From: S5-A14a sp022766365
GTDB lineage: Bacteria; Bacillota; Clostridia; Peptostreptococcales; Anaerovoracaceae
DNA: 64,000 nt
Reading direction: 5' to 3' (one strand)
Assembly: GCA_050313295.1 (NCBI GenBank)
Contig: JBNPLD010000003.1
In this document: positions 54,003-61,975 of the stretch, one piece after another
Position numbering within the stretch: the stretch's first letter is position 1
Layout of the letters: the number at the start of each line of letters is the position of its first letter
Position numbers and translations under genes: made by a program
Notes under the pieces: generated by a model
The model's database searches: none
What the model saw: the letters and a program-made list of their open reading frames with translations, nothing else
What the model was told of the DNA's origin: nothing

Positions 54003-55070
54003 TTACTTTCTCAATCTAGGGTCAAAGGCATCTCTTAATCCGTCACCGAATAAATTCAGGCTTAAAATCATAAGGCTCAATATTATTGAAGGTATGATAA
54101 GCCGCTCAGGGTACGAATAAATACCTGCCAAAGCTTCGGCAGCCATAGCACCAAGGCTCGGCATAGGTGCCGACACTCCGATCCCTAAGAAAGATAGGAA
54201 CGACTCAAGAAATATAGCTGACGGAATTTGAAGTGCAGTCATTACTATTATCTGCCCCACACAGTTTGGCAAAAGATGTCTTTGAATAATTCTCCTGCCG
54301 CTTCCTCCGAGTGCCCTTGCTGCAGTTACATACTCTTGTTGTTTCAACATGAGAATCTGTCCTCTGATAATCCTCGCCATGGACACCCAGTACAGAAGTC
54401 CAAACGCAATAAAAATGGAAATAAGAGGCGCCCCGAGGACTCCCACTTTAGCTGCAAATGCCGAATTGCTCGTATTTACCCAATTTTGCAGGGGTATTTT
54501 GATAGTGACAGACAGCAGTAACACCACCAGAACATCCGGGACAGAATATATGAGGTCCAATATTCTCATCATTACGTTATCAACTCTACCACCGGCATAG
54601 GCTGATATGGAACCGTAAAGGGTTCCGATAACAAGTACTATCAAGCTGGCGCAGACACCTACCGTCAAGGAGACTCTCCCTCCGTACATAGCCCTTACAA
54701 ACAGATCTCTTCCGAACTTATCTGTACCGAACGGATGCTCCCAAGACGGAGCCAAATTAATGCTGTCAGCATGTCTTGACTGAGTAGCATAATCAACATT
54801 CATGAAAACAGGTCCCAAAAATGCGAAAATGAAAATAACGAGAATGATTCCGAGAGAAATCATCGCAACTCGATTACCCTTAAGCCTTCTCCAAGCATCT
54901 CTCCAGTAAGATACACTCTCTGCTTTTTCAATAAAATGTTCCTTCTTTTCATCTGAAGCCAGCCTGAAATCATCCGGCTCAAACAAAATTTCTTTGTCAG
55001 GAAGCTTAGTCAAATCCGGCTGAAGTGAAAAAAGCTTCGGGTTCAGAAACCTATTCTGTTCAACTATCAT
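54003..55070 (-). CDS. oppC: Oligopeptide ABC transporter permease OppC
   Basis: Inner-membrane permease, 355 residues, with a cytoplasmic N-terminal tail (about 1-75), then the family helix RLKGNRVAMISLGIILVIFIFAFLGPVF and five further helices. The EAA coupling loop is seen in ARALGGSGRRIIQRHLLPN. The start overlaps oppB by 4 bp (ATGA). Confidence 0.95.
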   Translation of the reverse strand: MIVEQNRFLNPKLFSLQPDLTKLPDKEILFEPDDFRLASDEKKEHFIEKAESVSYWRDAWRRLKGNRVAMISLGIILVIFIFAFLGPVFMNVDYATQSRHADSINLAPSWEHPFGTDKFGRDLFVRAMYGGRVSLTVGVCASLIVLVIGTLYGSISAYAGGRVDNVMMRILDLIYSVPDVLVVLLLSVTIKIPLQNWVNTSNSAFAAKVGVLGAPLISIFIAFGLLYWVSMARIIRGQILMLKQQEYVTAARALGGSGRRIIQRHLLPNCVGQIIVMTALQIPSAIFLESFLSFLGIGVSAPMPSLGAMAAEALAGIYSYPERLIIPSIILSLMILSLNLFGDGLRDAFDPRLRK

Positions 55071-56005
55071 GCCTCACTACCTCCCTTAGTTATATCAATT
55101 CTAGGATCCACAAACCTGTACAGGAGATCCACCACAAGGTTCATAAATATTACCAAGGCAGCAAGAAAAATTGTCGTTGCCATAATTATAGGGTAGTCTC
55201 TGTTCAATATACTCTGGATAAAATATCTTCCAAGACCGGGTATGCTGAATACACTTTCAGTTACAAAGCTCCCCGTCAGTATGAAGGCTGTAAGAGGCCC
55301 GAGATATGTCAAAATAGGAATAAAAGCATTCCTCAAAGCGTGCTTAAAAATTACCTTTGAAGACTTAACTCCCTTTGCTCTTGCCGTTCTTATATAATCC
55401 TGGTTGATCGCATCAAGCATACTTGATCTTGCCAACCTTCCGAGATAACACATAGGATAAAACGACAAAGAAAAACAAGGCATTATATAGCTTGCCGGTT
55501 CATTCAAACCAATTGTAGGCAGCCACCCTAGCTTAACGCCAAAAAGAATGAGCAGCAATGTTGCAATTACAAAACCCGGAACCGAAATTCCCAAAGTCAT
55601 AATCACTCTCAAAAAACTGTCAAACTTTCCACCTCTGAAATAGGCTGCAAGGCAGCCCATAGGTATACCCGTAATAATTGCAAACAAAAGAGAAAGCAAA
55701 CCAACTTTTGCCGACGTTGGAAACAATTCCCCGATAATCTCACTTACAGGCCTGTTCTTCTGCATTTTAAGTGAAACCCCAAAGTCTCCCTGAACGAAAT
55801 TAACAATGTAATTCTTGAATTGAATATGTAGTGGCTTGTCAAGACCATATTTGGCATTCAGAGCCGCAATAACCTCCGGGGACTTTGCCTTCTCCCCGAG
55901 GAAAGGACCGCCGGGCACCAAATTCATCAAAACAAATGTCAAGGCTGCAACCAGCAACAGTACTACTACAGCCTGCACTACACGTTTTAAAACGTACTTA
56001 CCCAT
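55067..56005 (-). CDS. oppB: Oligopeptide ABC transporter permease OppB
   Basis: First gene of the opp operon, 312 residues with six membrane helices. The N-terminus KYVLKRVVQAVVVLLLVAALTFVLMNLVPGGPF and the EAA loop RTARAKGVKSSKVIFKHALRN are diagnostic. ATG after AGGAG. A candidate sigma-54 promoter lies 128 bp upstream, linking it to the activator encoded 2 kb away. Confidence 0.95.
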   Translation of the reverse strand: MGKYVLKRVVQAVVVLLLVAALTFVLMNLVPGGPFLGEKAKSPEVIAALNAKYGLDKPLHIQFKNYIVNFVQGDFGVSLKMQKNRPVSEIIGELFPTSAKVGLLSLLFAIITGIPMGCLAAYFRGGKFDSFLRVIMTLGISVPGFVIATLLLILFGVKLGWLPTIGLNEPASYIMPCFSLSFYPMCYLGRLARSSMLDAINQDYIRTARAKGVKSSKVIFKHALRNAFIPILTYLGPLTAFILTGSFVTESVFSIPGLGRYFIQSILNRDYPIIMATTIFLAALVIFMNLVVDLLYRFVDPRIDITKGGSEA

Positions 56006-56132
56006 TTAGAAAACTCCTGTCGTATAATTATTTTCTTTCCGATAGCAATGTGATTTAAAATATTATACACCGAAAGACGAATAAAAACAATAGATTTTTT
56101 CTAAAGAAAGTATTGTTTAGTTTGTACTTTTA

Positions 56133-56148
56133 AGCAATAAAGTGTCCA
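56133..56148 (-). promoter_or_regulatory. Candidate sigma-54 promoter of the opp operon
   Basis: Minus strand TGGACACTTTATTGCT. GG and GC are exactly 10 bp apart as required for -24/-12 recognition, and TTGCT is a perfect -12 element; the -24 side is TGGACA instead of TGGCAC. The predicted transcript starts about 120 bp before oppB. Confidence 0.5.
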
Positions 56149-56391
56149 AAACCGGGCATGTTTTTGTATAAATATCTCAATTATTCATAATATAGTCGTG
56201 CAGCAATAACAAAAACTGTTTTTTATCGGTACATACACATAAAATAACAATTCAAAAGCTGATTGAAATTTATAAAAAAACATGCATATTTTTAACACAT
56301 GCTAACAAGGTGAGAGATCGTATCGATGGGTTACTAATTCCTTACACATGAATTCTTTTCAGATTACTTTAACTCCTGCACACATCGAAAA

Positions 56392-56423
56392 ACCCCTTCG
56401 GCATATGTAAGCATCGAAGGGGT
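56392..56423 (-). terminator. Terminator of kdd copy 2
   Basis: Perfect 9-bp arms ACCCCTTCG (56392-56400) and CGAAGGGGT (56415-56423) with a 14-nt loop; followed on the minus strand by TTTTCG. It lies 48 bp after the stop. Confidence 0.85.
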
Positions 56424-56470
56424 AAATCGCAGTTTTATTTTATTATTTTATAAAAGTATATTTTTTATAA

Positions 56471-57535
56471 TTATGCGTAAAGTTTTTGGAACAGTGCCTT
56501 TATTTTGTCATCTTCTCTTAAAACCTGAAGAGCGACATTTGCGTGTCCTTTAGTGTAGCCGTTTCCAACAAGCATGTTGATATCTTTACCAACACCCTCA
56601 GCTCCTAAAGCTGCCTTTGTGAAGTCGCTTGCCATGGAGAAGAAGTACACCATCCCCCCATCCTTACAGAGCATTATTGAGGCCATCTCCGTATTAGGTA
56701 TATTCACAACGTTGATAACCACATCAGCCATATTACCGTCAGTCAACTCTGATACCTGTCGGTGCAAGCCTACCGCATCAGTGGCATTTCCAACCAGGTA
56801 ATGATGTGCCACATCAACGCTTTCTGCCCTGTCAATAGCAGGTTGGAATCCGTCAATGCATATAACTTTACCGTTAATCCCCGCTTCTTTCTTGGCCATA
56901 TAGCAGCATAACATTCCGGACTTTCCACCGCCACCCAGAACTACAACTGTATCCCCCGGATGTACAATTTTTGATGTCTGAGCAGGCGCCCCTGCAACAT
57001 CAAGAACAGAGAGAGCAAGGTTCTGCGGAATATCATCGGGGAGAACAGAGAAAATTCCACTCTCAAACAAAACAGCCTGACCTTTAATATCCACCTGATC
57101 GATATCAGGTCTGACATCGATAATTTCTTCGATTTTCAAAGGAGTGAGGCTCAGCGAAACGAGAGTTGCGATTTTGTCTCCAACCTTCAATTCTCCCGTG
57201 TAGTTGGGCCCGATCTCTGCAACAGTGCCGATAAGCATACCGCCCGAACCTGTCCAAGGATTTTTGTGTTTCCCTGTTTTTTCAACAATGCAAGTGATGA
57301 TTTCCTTTATTTTCTCCACATCATGATTTGCCCTTCTCTCAATTTCAGTGAAGCTGGCAGAATCGATGTTGAGGGTGTGAACATCAATCAGAACCTCGTT
57401 ATCATAAATTTTCATATCGTTATCCAGAACATCTGCAGGCTGAGGGAGAACACCTTTAGGACTCAACACCCTGTGAGTCCCGAGAGGATCTCCGTGTCTG
57501 TATTTCACCGTTCTGTTTTCAATTCTTTTATCCAT
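56471..57535 (-). CDS. kdd: L-erythro-3,5-diaminohexanoate dehydrogenase (copy 2)
   Basis: Second full-length Kdd, 354 residues, clearly paralogous to the copy at 49.0-50.0 kb: the same PLGTHRVLSPKGVLPQPADVLDN opening, KNPWTGSGGMLIGTVAEIG, and an intact Rossmann motif VVLGGGGKSG. It carries a ten-residue basic N-terminal extension (MDKRIENRTV). All expected catalytic regions remain, so it is probably active. Unlike copy 1 it is preceded by a consensus sigma-54 promoter (57604-57619), so the two may be used under different conditions. It lies directly downstream of the Kdd-like activator gene. Confidence 0.95.
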   Translation of the reverse strand: MDKRIENRTVKYRHGDPLGTHRVLSPKGVLPQPADVLDNDMKIYDNEVLIDVHTLNIDSASFTEIERRANHDVEKIKEIITCIVEKTGKHKNPWTGSGGMLIGTVAEIGPNYTGELKVGDKIATLVSLSLTPLKIEEIIDVRPDIDQVDIKGQAVLFESGIFSVLPDDIPQNLALSVLDVAGAPAQTSKIVHPGDTVVVLGGGGKSGMLCCYMAKKEAGINGKVICIDGFQPAIDRAESVDVAHHYLVGNATDAVGLHRQVSELTDGNMADVVINVVNIPNTEMASIMLCKDGGMVYFFSMASDFTKAALGAEGVGKDINMLVGNGYTKGHANVALQVLREDDKIKALFQKLYA

Positions 57536-57603
57536 CTTCCAATACCTACTTTCTACCTATGCAGTTTTGATTATAACTTAATTAATAACGATTTATTATA
57601 AAA

Positions 57604-57619
57604 TGCAACGTTCATGCCA
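57604..57619 (-). promoter_or_regulatory. Consensus sigma-54 promoter of kdd copy 2
   Basis: Minus strand TGGCATGAACGTTGCA against the consensus TGGCACGNNNNTTGCW: 15 of 16 positions agree, with GG-N10-GC spacing. It lies 68 bp before the start codon, giving a leader of about 57 nt. Confidence 0.82.
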
Positions 57620-57666
57620 ACATAGCGGTTTTATGCTGCCCTTACATTAATCTGTATGATCTGTTC

Positions 57667-57694
57667 GACCCGCTAACGACTTGTTTAGCGAGTC
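57667..57694 (-). promoter_or_regulatory. Candidate enhancer dyad for the sigma-54 activator
   Basis: Inverted repeat GACCCGCTAA (57667-57676) / TTAGCGAGTC (57685-57694), 8-bp spacer, one mismatch. It is about 50-75 bp upstream of the -24 box, a normal distance for a sigma-54 activator site, and lies between the activator gene and its presumed target. Confidence 0.55.
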
Positions 57695-57908
57695 TGAGTC
57701 ATCACAGAGATTCAAATTATTTTTCATTATAGTAATATTGGTTTTATGTTCAAAACGTGGCGCATGCCAAATTAGAACCGATTTCAATTCAATTCAAAAA
57801 GCGATGATTCGCAAAGGATTCATCACTTTCATCTTTTCCTTATGTATGGTTTGATTTGTCTACCTTTCACAAAGCTTTTTCGTCGAACTCATTTTTCATA
57901 TCTCTATG

Positions 57909-60023
57909 CTATATGCCGTATTTTTTCTTCTTTCTGACCAGTTGAGTTTGAGAAATACCCACAGCCTTCGCTGCTTTTCTTGTGGACCCGAACTGACTGC
58001 AAGCATACTTTAGAATGTTTTTCTCGAAATTGTTCACCATCTTCTCAAGATCCATCACCTGTTCCTGGGTAGTCGACCCCTCCTCAGGTGCAGTGATTTT
58101 GTTTCCGCTGCCCGTTGTCATTGTAGAATCAAATATATCCGAATGAAGCTCCCTCATAATATCCAGTAAATCAATCCTCTCGTTCTTAGAACTTATCATC
58201 AGGCGTTGCACAACGTTCTCCAGCTCCCTGATATTCCCGGGCCACGGCGACTGCTTCAGATATTCCACGGCATCCTCGTCGATTGTTCTTTTAATATCGA
58301 ACTTCCTACCGTACTTTTCCAGCATAAAACGCACCAGAGCCGGAATGTCGCTGACACGCTCAGCTAAGTTTGGTACCCTTATCCTCACAACATTCAGCCT
58401 GTAATAAAGGTCTCGCCTGAATGACCCTGCATCGATCATATCCTCAAGATCTCTGTTAGTTGCAGATATTATCCTTACATTGCACTTTACAGGGGAGTGT
58501 CCGCCAACCCGAAAAAACTCACCATCCTGAATTACTCTGAGAAGCTTCGCCTGAACCTCAAGAGCCAGCTCACCTATTTCATCAAGAAAAAGTATGCCGT
58601 TGTCAGCAAGCTCAAAATATCCCTTTTTCCCCTTTTCGTTTGCTCCGGTAAAAGCTCCTTTCTCATAGCCGAACAGTTCTGATTCTATGAGGCTTGGTGC
58701 TATTGAAGCACAGTTAACCTTCACAAACGGCTGCATCTTTCTGCCACTGTTTTTGTGAATCATAGTTGCAACTTTTTCCTTACCTACACCTGTTTCTCCT
58801 GTTATGAGAACGTTGCAATCATAGTTGCTAACTGTAAGAATCTCGTCCAGAACAGCTGTCATTGATCTGCTTTCACATATGAAATCCTCAACCATTCCCT
58901 GTCTCTGTCCGCTGACCATCTGGAGTCTGTCCTCCCTGCCGATGGGGTAAGACGGATCATCACTAACCTTGAGATCGGTAACTACAGCCTCAGAAACATA
59001 TGGCATCAATTCCTTCACAAGCTGTATGTCGAAATTGTCATAAGCTTCAAGGTATCCGTCGGCACATCTTATGTCAAGCTGTCTTGATATGGATTCAGTG
59101 ATGTAAAGTGCAATATTGTAGTTGTTGATCAGATTGGCGAATACAACGGTTCCTCCGCTTTTTGTAGCCAGGATGTTGATAGTTTCTGCACCCGGGATAT
59201 CCGCACAGTTTACGCTGACATCAAAGAGGCCGTCAGCTTCCAGCCCCTCTAAGCATTCAAGCGGTTTGAGTATATCCACATAGTGCACCTGACTGAAAAC
59301 TTCTTTGATAAGTTTATTCACCGACTCCCCCTTGAGAACCATGTCCGTCTTTTTGTCAAGAAGGCATACAATCTCCGCATCAGGACGAGCCACCTTTCTC
59401 ACAGCATAGCCAAATAGTAAGTTCGAAAGGAGATTATTCCCTACTATGAGAATTTTGCGCTTTCCTACTGCGGTATTGCTGATTCTATATAGTGTCCCGG
59501 ACTCGTTAAATGTAAACAAGAGCAGATTTGTGGGCACACCTTTTGGTTTTGGTACCAGCGGTACCTCGGCCGTTATAACCGCATAACCTTCCACTTCAAT
59601 CTGCCCGAAAGCCCTGTCTATGGAAATTATCCTGTCAATATAGAGAGGAACGCTTGCCAGGCTGGCATTACACACCACCTCATCCCCCGGCTTAAAGCCT
59701 TTAATATTGACGAAGTCCTCACCGATTTCGGAAACAATTCCATCAAAGAGACCACCTGTATCCGTGACCGGATTGTGGAGTTTCCCCCTGCGAATTACAA
59801 TATCAATTATTCTCTGTTTTATCTTTTCTTCGTTGTTGTTGCTTTCGAGACAAATCTGTTTAAAACTGGTCCCTTCAAGGTGAACCGTCTTAACATCAAT
59901 GCGGATCTCGTCACTATATATCTTTCTGCTGTTATCCAGTCTCCATGCTGAAGTCGGTAGAACGTGCTGAGGCTCTATCACCCTTCTCGTGCCGTAAGGC
60001 AATGCTTCTTCATTCTTATTCAT
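57909..60023 (-). CDS. Sigma-54-dependent activator with a degenerate Kdd-like sensor domain
   Basis: 704-residue enhancer-binding protein. Residues 1 to about 345 align along their length with the Kdd enzymes on either side (PYGTRRVIEPQHVLPTSAWRLDN versus PYGTHRVISPKGVLPQPADVIDN), but the NAD glycine motif is lost (GNNLLSN at 195-201 instead of GGGGKSG). Residues 380-620 are a complete AAA+ domain: Walker A GETGVGKE (409-416), sigma-54 contact GAFTGA (456-461), Walker B ILFLDE (477-482), arginine finger region FRRDLYYRLNV (535-545). A Fis-type helix-turn-helix ends the protein (668-700). It likely senses a lysine-pathway intermediate and activates kdd2 and perhaps opp. ATG after AAAAGG. Confidence 0.88.
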   Translation of the reverse strand: MNKNEEALPYGTRRVIEPQHVLPTSAWRLDNSRKIYSDEIRIDVKTVHLEGTSFKQICLESNNNEEKIKQRIIDIVIRRGKLHNPVTDTGGLFDGIVSEIGEDFVNIKGFKPGDEVVCNASLASVPLYIDRIISIDRAFGQIEVEGYAVITAEVPLVPKPKGVPTNLLLFTFNESGTLYRISNTAVGKRKILIVGNNLLSNLLFGYAVRKVARPDAEIVCLLDKKTDMVLKGESVNKLIKEVFSQVHYVDILKPLECLEGLEADGLFDVSVNCADIPGAETINILATKSGGTVVFANLINNYNIALYITESISRQLDIRCADGYLEAYDNFDIQLVKELMPYVSEAVVTDLKVSDDPSYPIGREDRLQMVSGQRQGMVEDFICESRSMTAVLDEILTVSNYDCNVLITGETGVGKEKVATMIHKNSGRKMQPFVKVNCASIAPSLIESELFGYEKGAFTGANEKGKKGYFELADNGILFLDEIGELALEVQAKLLRVIQDGEFFRVGGHSPVKCNVRIISATNRDLEDMIDAGSFRRDLYYRLNVVRIRVPNLAERVSDIPALVRFMLEKYGRKFDIKRTIDEDAVEYLKQSPWPGNIRELENVVQRLMISSKNERIDLLDIMRELHSDIFDSTMTTGSGNKITAPEEGSTTQEQVMDLEKMVNNFEKNILKYACSQFGSTRKAAKAVGISQTQLVRKKKKYGI

Positions 60024-60094
60024 CTTTCATCCTTTTCTGAACATAAAACGGTTCATTTATATTGTAATGCCTCGACGGTTTTAATGCAAGGGTA

Positions 60095-60128
60095 ATTATA
60101 CGGCAATAAAGCCTTTTTGGTTCGAACC
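60095..60128 (-). promoter_or_regulatory. Possible promoter and autoregulatory palindrome of the activator gene
   Basis: A perfect TATAAT (60095-60100, minus strand) is preceded by no clear -35; in its place lies the 10-bp palindrome GGTTCGAACC (60119-60128). The layout suits autoregulation. The palindrome includes GAACCG, a motif also present upstream of both kdd genes. Confidence 0.4.
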
Positions 60129-60192
60129 GTTTCAGGTTCACCAAAAACATTTGCTTAAATGAAGATGTTTTGCTTGAAAATTGTCAAATGCC

Positions 60193-60220
60193 TTTACAAG
60201 TTTTCGGGGGATGCTATAAT
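60193..60220 (+). promoter_or_regulatory. Sigma-A promoter of kal
   Basis: TTTACA (60193-60198), a 16-bp spacer, perfect TATAAT (60215-60220) with an extended -10 TG one base upstream. It lies 44 bp before the kal start codon. Confidence 0.75.
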
Positions 60221-60263
60221 AGAAGAAGTTGATAATTTATTAAAATGAAAAAGGAGAAATGAA

Positions 60264-60662
60264 ATGGCTGAAAAAATCACTTCAACACTTAGACTTAGAA
60301 TGTCTGCAAAAGACGCTCACTACGGCGGAAACTTAGTTGATGGGGCTCACATGGTTCACCTGTTCGGTGATGTTGCTACTGAGCTTCTTATCAAATGTGA
60401 CGGAGACGAGGGTCTTTTCTGCGCATACAGCGATGTTGAATTCAAGGCTCCGGTTTATGCCGGCGACTATATTGAAGCTTATGGAGAAATAACAGAAATA
60501 GGAAATTCTTCCAGAAAGATGGTGTTCGAGGCTAGAAAGGTAATCAAGACTCGTCCTGACATCAGCGATTCTGCCGCTGACTTCATGGAAGAGCCTGTAG
60601 TTGTTGCCACTGCAAAGGGTGTTTGCGTAACTCCTAAGGACTGCCAGAGAATTAAGAGATAA
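60264..60662 (+). CDS. kal: 3-aminobutyryl-CoA ammonia-lyase
   Basis: Hot-dog fold enzyme of lysine fermentation that eliminates ammonia from L-3-aminobutyryl-CoA to give crotonyl-CoA. 132 residues, as expected. The family phrases MSAKDAHYGGNLVDGAHMVHLFGD, LIKCDGDEGLF, EFKAPVYAGDYIEAYGEI and SSRKMVFEARKV are present. ATG after AAGGAG. It is divergent from the Kdd-like activator and ends in its own terminator. The preceding-step enzyme Kce is not in the window. Confidence 0.95.
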   Translation: MAEKITSTLRLRMSAKDAHYGGNLVDGAHMVHLFGDVATELLIKCDGDEGLFCAYSDVEFKAPVYAGDYIEAYGEITEIGNSSRKMVFEARKVIKTRPDISDSAADFMEEPVVVATAKGVCVTPKDCQRIKR

Positions 60663-60711
60663 ATCAATTTTTTTAAACGCAGATGAATTTTATTCAGTAA
60701 TGCATATTTTA

Positions 60712-60745
60712 ACGAGGCCCCATACAATAATGGGGTCTCGTTTTA
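60712..60745 (+). terminator. Terminator of kal
   Basis: Arms AACGAGGCCCCAT and ATGGGGTCTCGTT (13 bp, one G-T pair) with a 6-nt loop followed by TTATAAT; 50 bp after the kal stop. Confidence 0.88.
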
Positions 60746-60913
60746 TAATATATTTGTACAGATAACCGTTCTTTCTAAATATGCAATATGTCTGCGGAAA
60801 CAGAAATGACTGCCTCCTATCTCCGAAGCACTTTATTTAAAAATCACTCAAATTATCATGAAACTAAACAATTCAACCATAACTCTAATCATATTTTAGA
60901 CGCTGACCAAATA

Positions 60914-61939
60914 TCAAATTTCCCTTTCGAGATTACGTCTTATTCCCGCAAATACCGAACCCGTAAGGTTGTGCCATACGCTGAACACTGCTCCCGGAAG
61001 TGTAGCCAGAGGATTCATAGCAAAGTTCAATGCAGCCAGAGAAATAGCAAGACCGCTGTTTTGCATTCCCACCTCAATTGCAATTGCTGTTGCCTTACCG
61101 TAACTTATTTTCAAGATTTTTGCGATCCCCAGCCCGAGAAGGAGTCCTGCCAGATTATGTATAGCTACAACAGCAAGTGTTAAAAGTCCGCTATCCATGA
61201 TTTTATCAGCATTTGTAGCCACGATTCCCGTAATTAGGGTGATAATTGAAACAGAAGATATCAACGGCAGAATTGCACCTCCTCCTTCAAGGTTTTCTCC
61301 TATGCCGTTCTCTTTTGCTTTGTGTATCAAATGATTAGTCAGTATTCCTAATATAACAGGTATTAAAATTATGGTCACAACGGTTTTAAACATTGCCCCA
61401 AAGGAAACATCAACCCATTTATCTGCAAGAAGAAATATCCACAACGGAGTAAGCAGTGGAGCTATCAGGGTGGATGTTATGGTCATAGACACAGAAAGAG
61501 CCACATCTCCTTTGGCAATATGAGTGATAACATTACTTGCCGTCCCTCCAGGACAGCATCCCACAAGGATTACACCGAGAGCAAGATCAGGCGGCAGATT
61601 GAATGCAACCGCAAGAATCCAAGCAGTGACCGGCATAACGGTAAATTGAGCCATGCAGCCGACAATAACTTCTTTGGGTCTTCTTAGAATTTCTCTAAAG
61701 TCTGACGGCTTAATAGTTGTCCCCATTCCAAACATCGCCAAACCCAAAAGGAGTGCTGTATATCCCGGTATCCATAAGAATGGTCCCGGCTTTAGAAAAC
61801 CGATTACAGCCATACCCATTATAATTATCCAGTTATATTTTGTAAAAATCCCTGATACCTGCTGTATTCCCCTTATGATAGCATTTTTACCGAGACCTCT
61901 CTGTTCATCCATAATCATCTCTGATTTATAGTTATTCAT
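60914..61939 (-). CDS. BASS-family transporter, possibly pantoate/ketopantoate importer
   Basis: Bile acid:sodium symporter family protein, about 341 residues with nine to ten membrane helices. Family motifs: GLAMFGMGTTIKPSDFREILRRPKEVIVGC, GCCPGGTASNVITHIAKGDVALSVSMT (sodium site) and EVGMQNSGLAISLA. The start is ATG 61939 after GGAGG; TTG 61954 is rejected. It follows panC by 21 bp in a panD-panC-BASS run with no panB or panE. Salmonella PanS, a ketopantoate importer, belongs to this family, so import of pantoate or ketopantoate is a reasonable inference. Confidence 0.85.
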   Translation of the reverse strand: MNNYKSEMIMDEQRGLGKNAIIRGIQQVSGIFTKYNWIIIMGMAVIGFLKPGPFLWIPGYTALLLGLAMFGMGTTIKPSDFREILRRPKEVIVGCMAQFTVMPVTAWILAVAFNLPPDLALGVILVGCCPGGTASNVITHIAKGDVALSVSMTITSTLIAPLLTPLWIFLLADKWVDVSFGAMFKTVVTIILIPVILGILTNHLIHKAKENGIGENLEGGGAILPLISSVSIITLITGIVATNADKIMDSGLLTLAVVAIHNLAGLLLGLGIAKILKISYGKATAIAIEVGMQNSGLAISLAALNFAMNPLATLPGAVFSVWHNLTGSVFAGIRRNLEREI

Positions 61940-61975
61940 TTGCAATTCCTCCAAATGTATATTTCCAATAAATTC

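Larger units (their letters stand above)
56006..56470. other. Gap between kdd2 and oppB: sigma-54 promoter and kdd2 terminator
   Basis: 465 bp without a gene. It carries the -24/-12 site described at 56133-56148, a possible activator half-site ATCGGTACAT (56225-56234) about 80 bp above the -24, and the kdd2 terminator at 56392-56423. The rest is AT-rich with nothing recognisable. Confidence 0.6.

Noticed and set aside
57756..57770. Second TTGGCATG box upstream of kdd2, like a -24 element
   Set aside because: No GC-containing -12 element at the required 10-bp distance (ACGTT instead of TTGCW).
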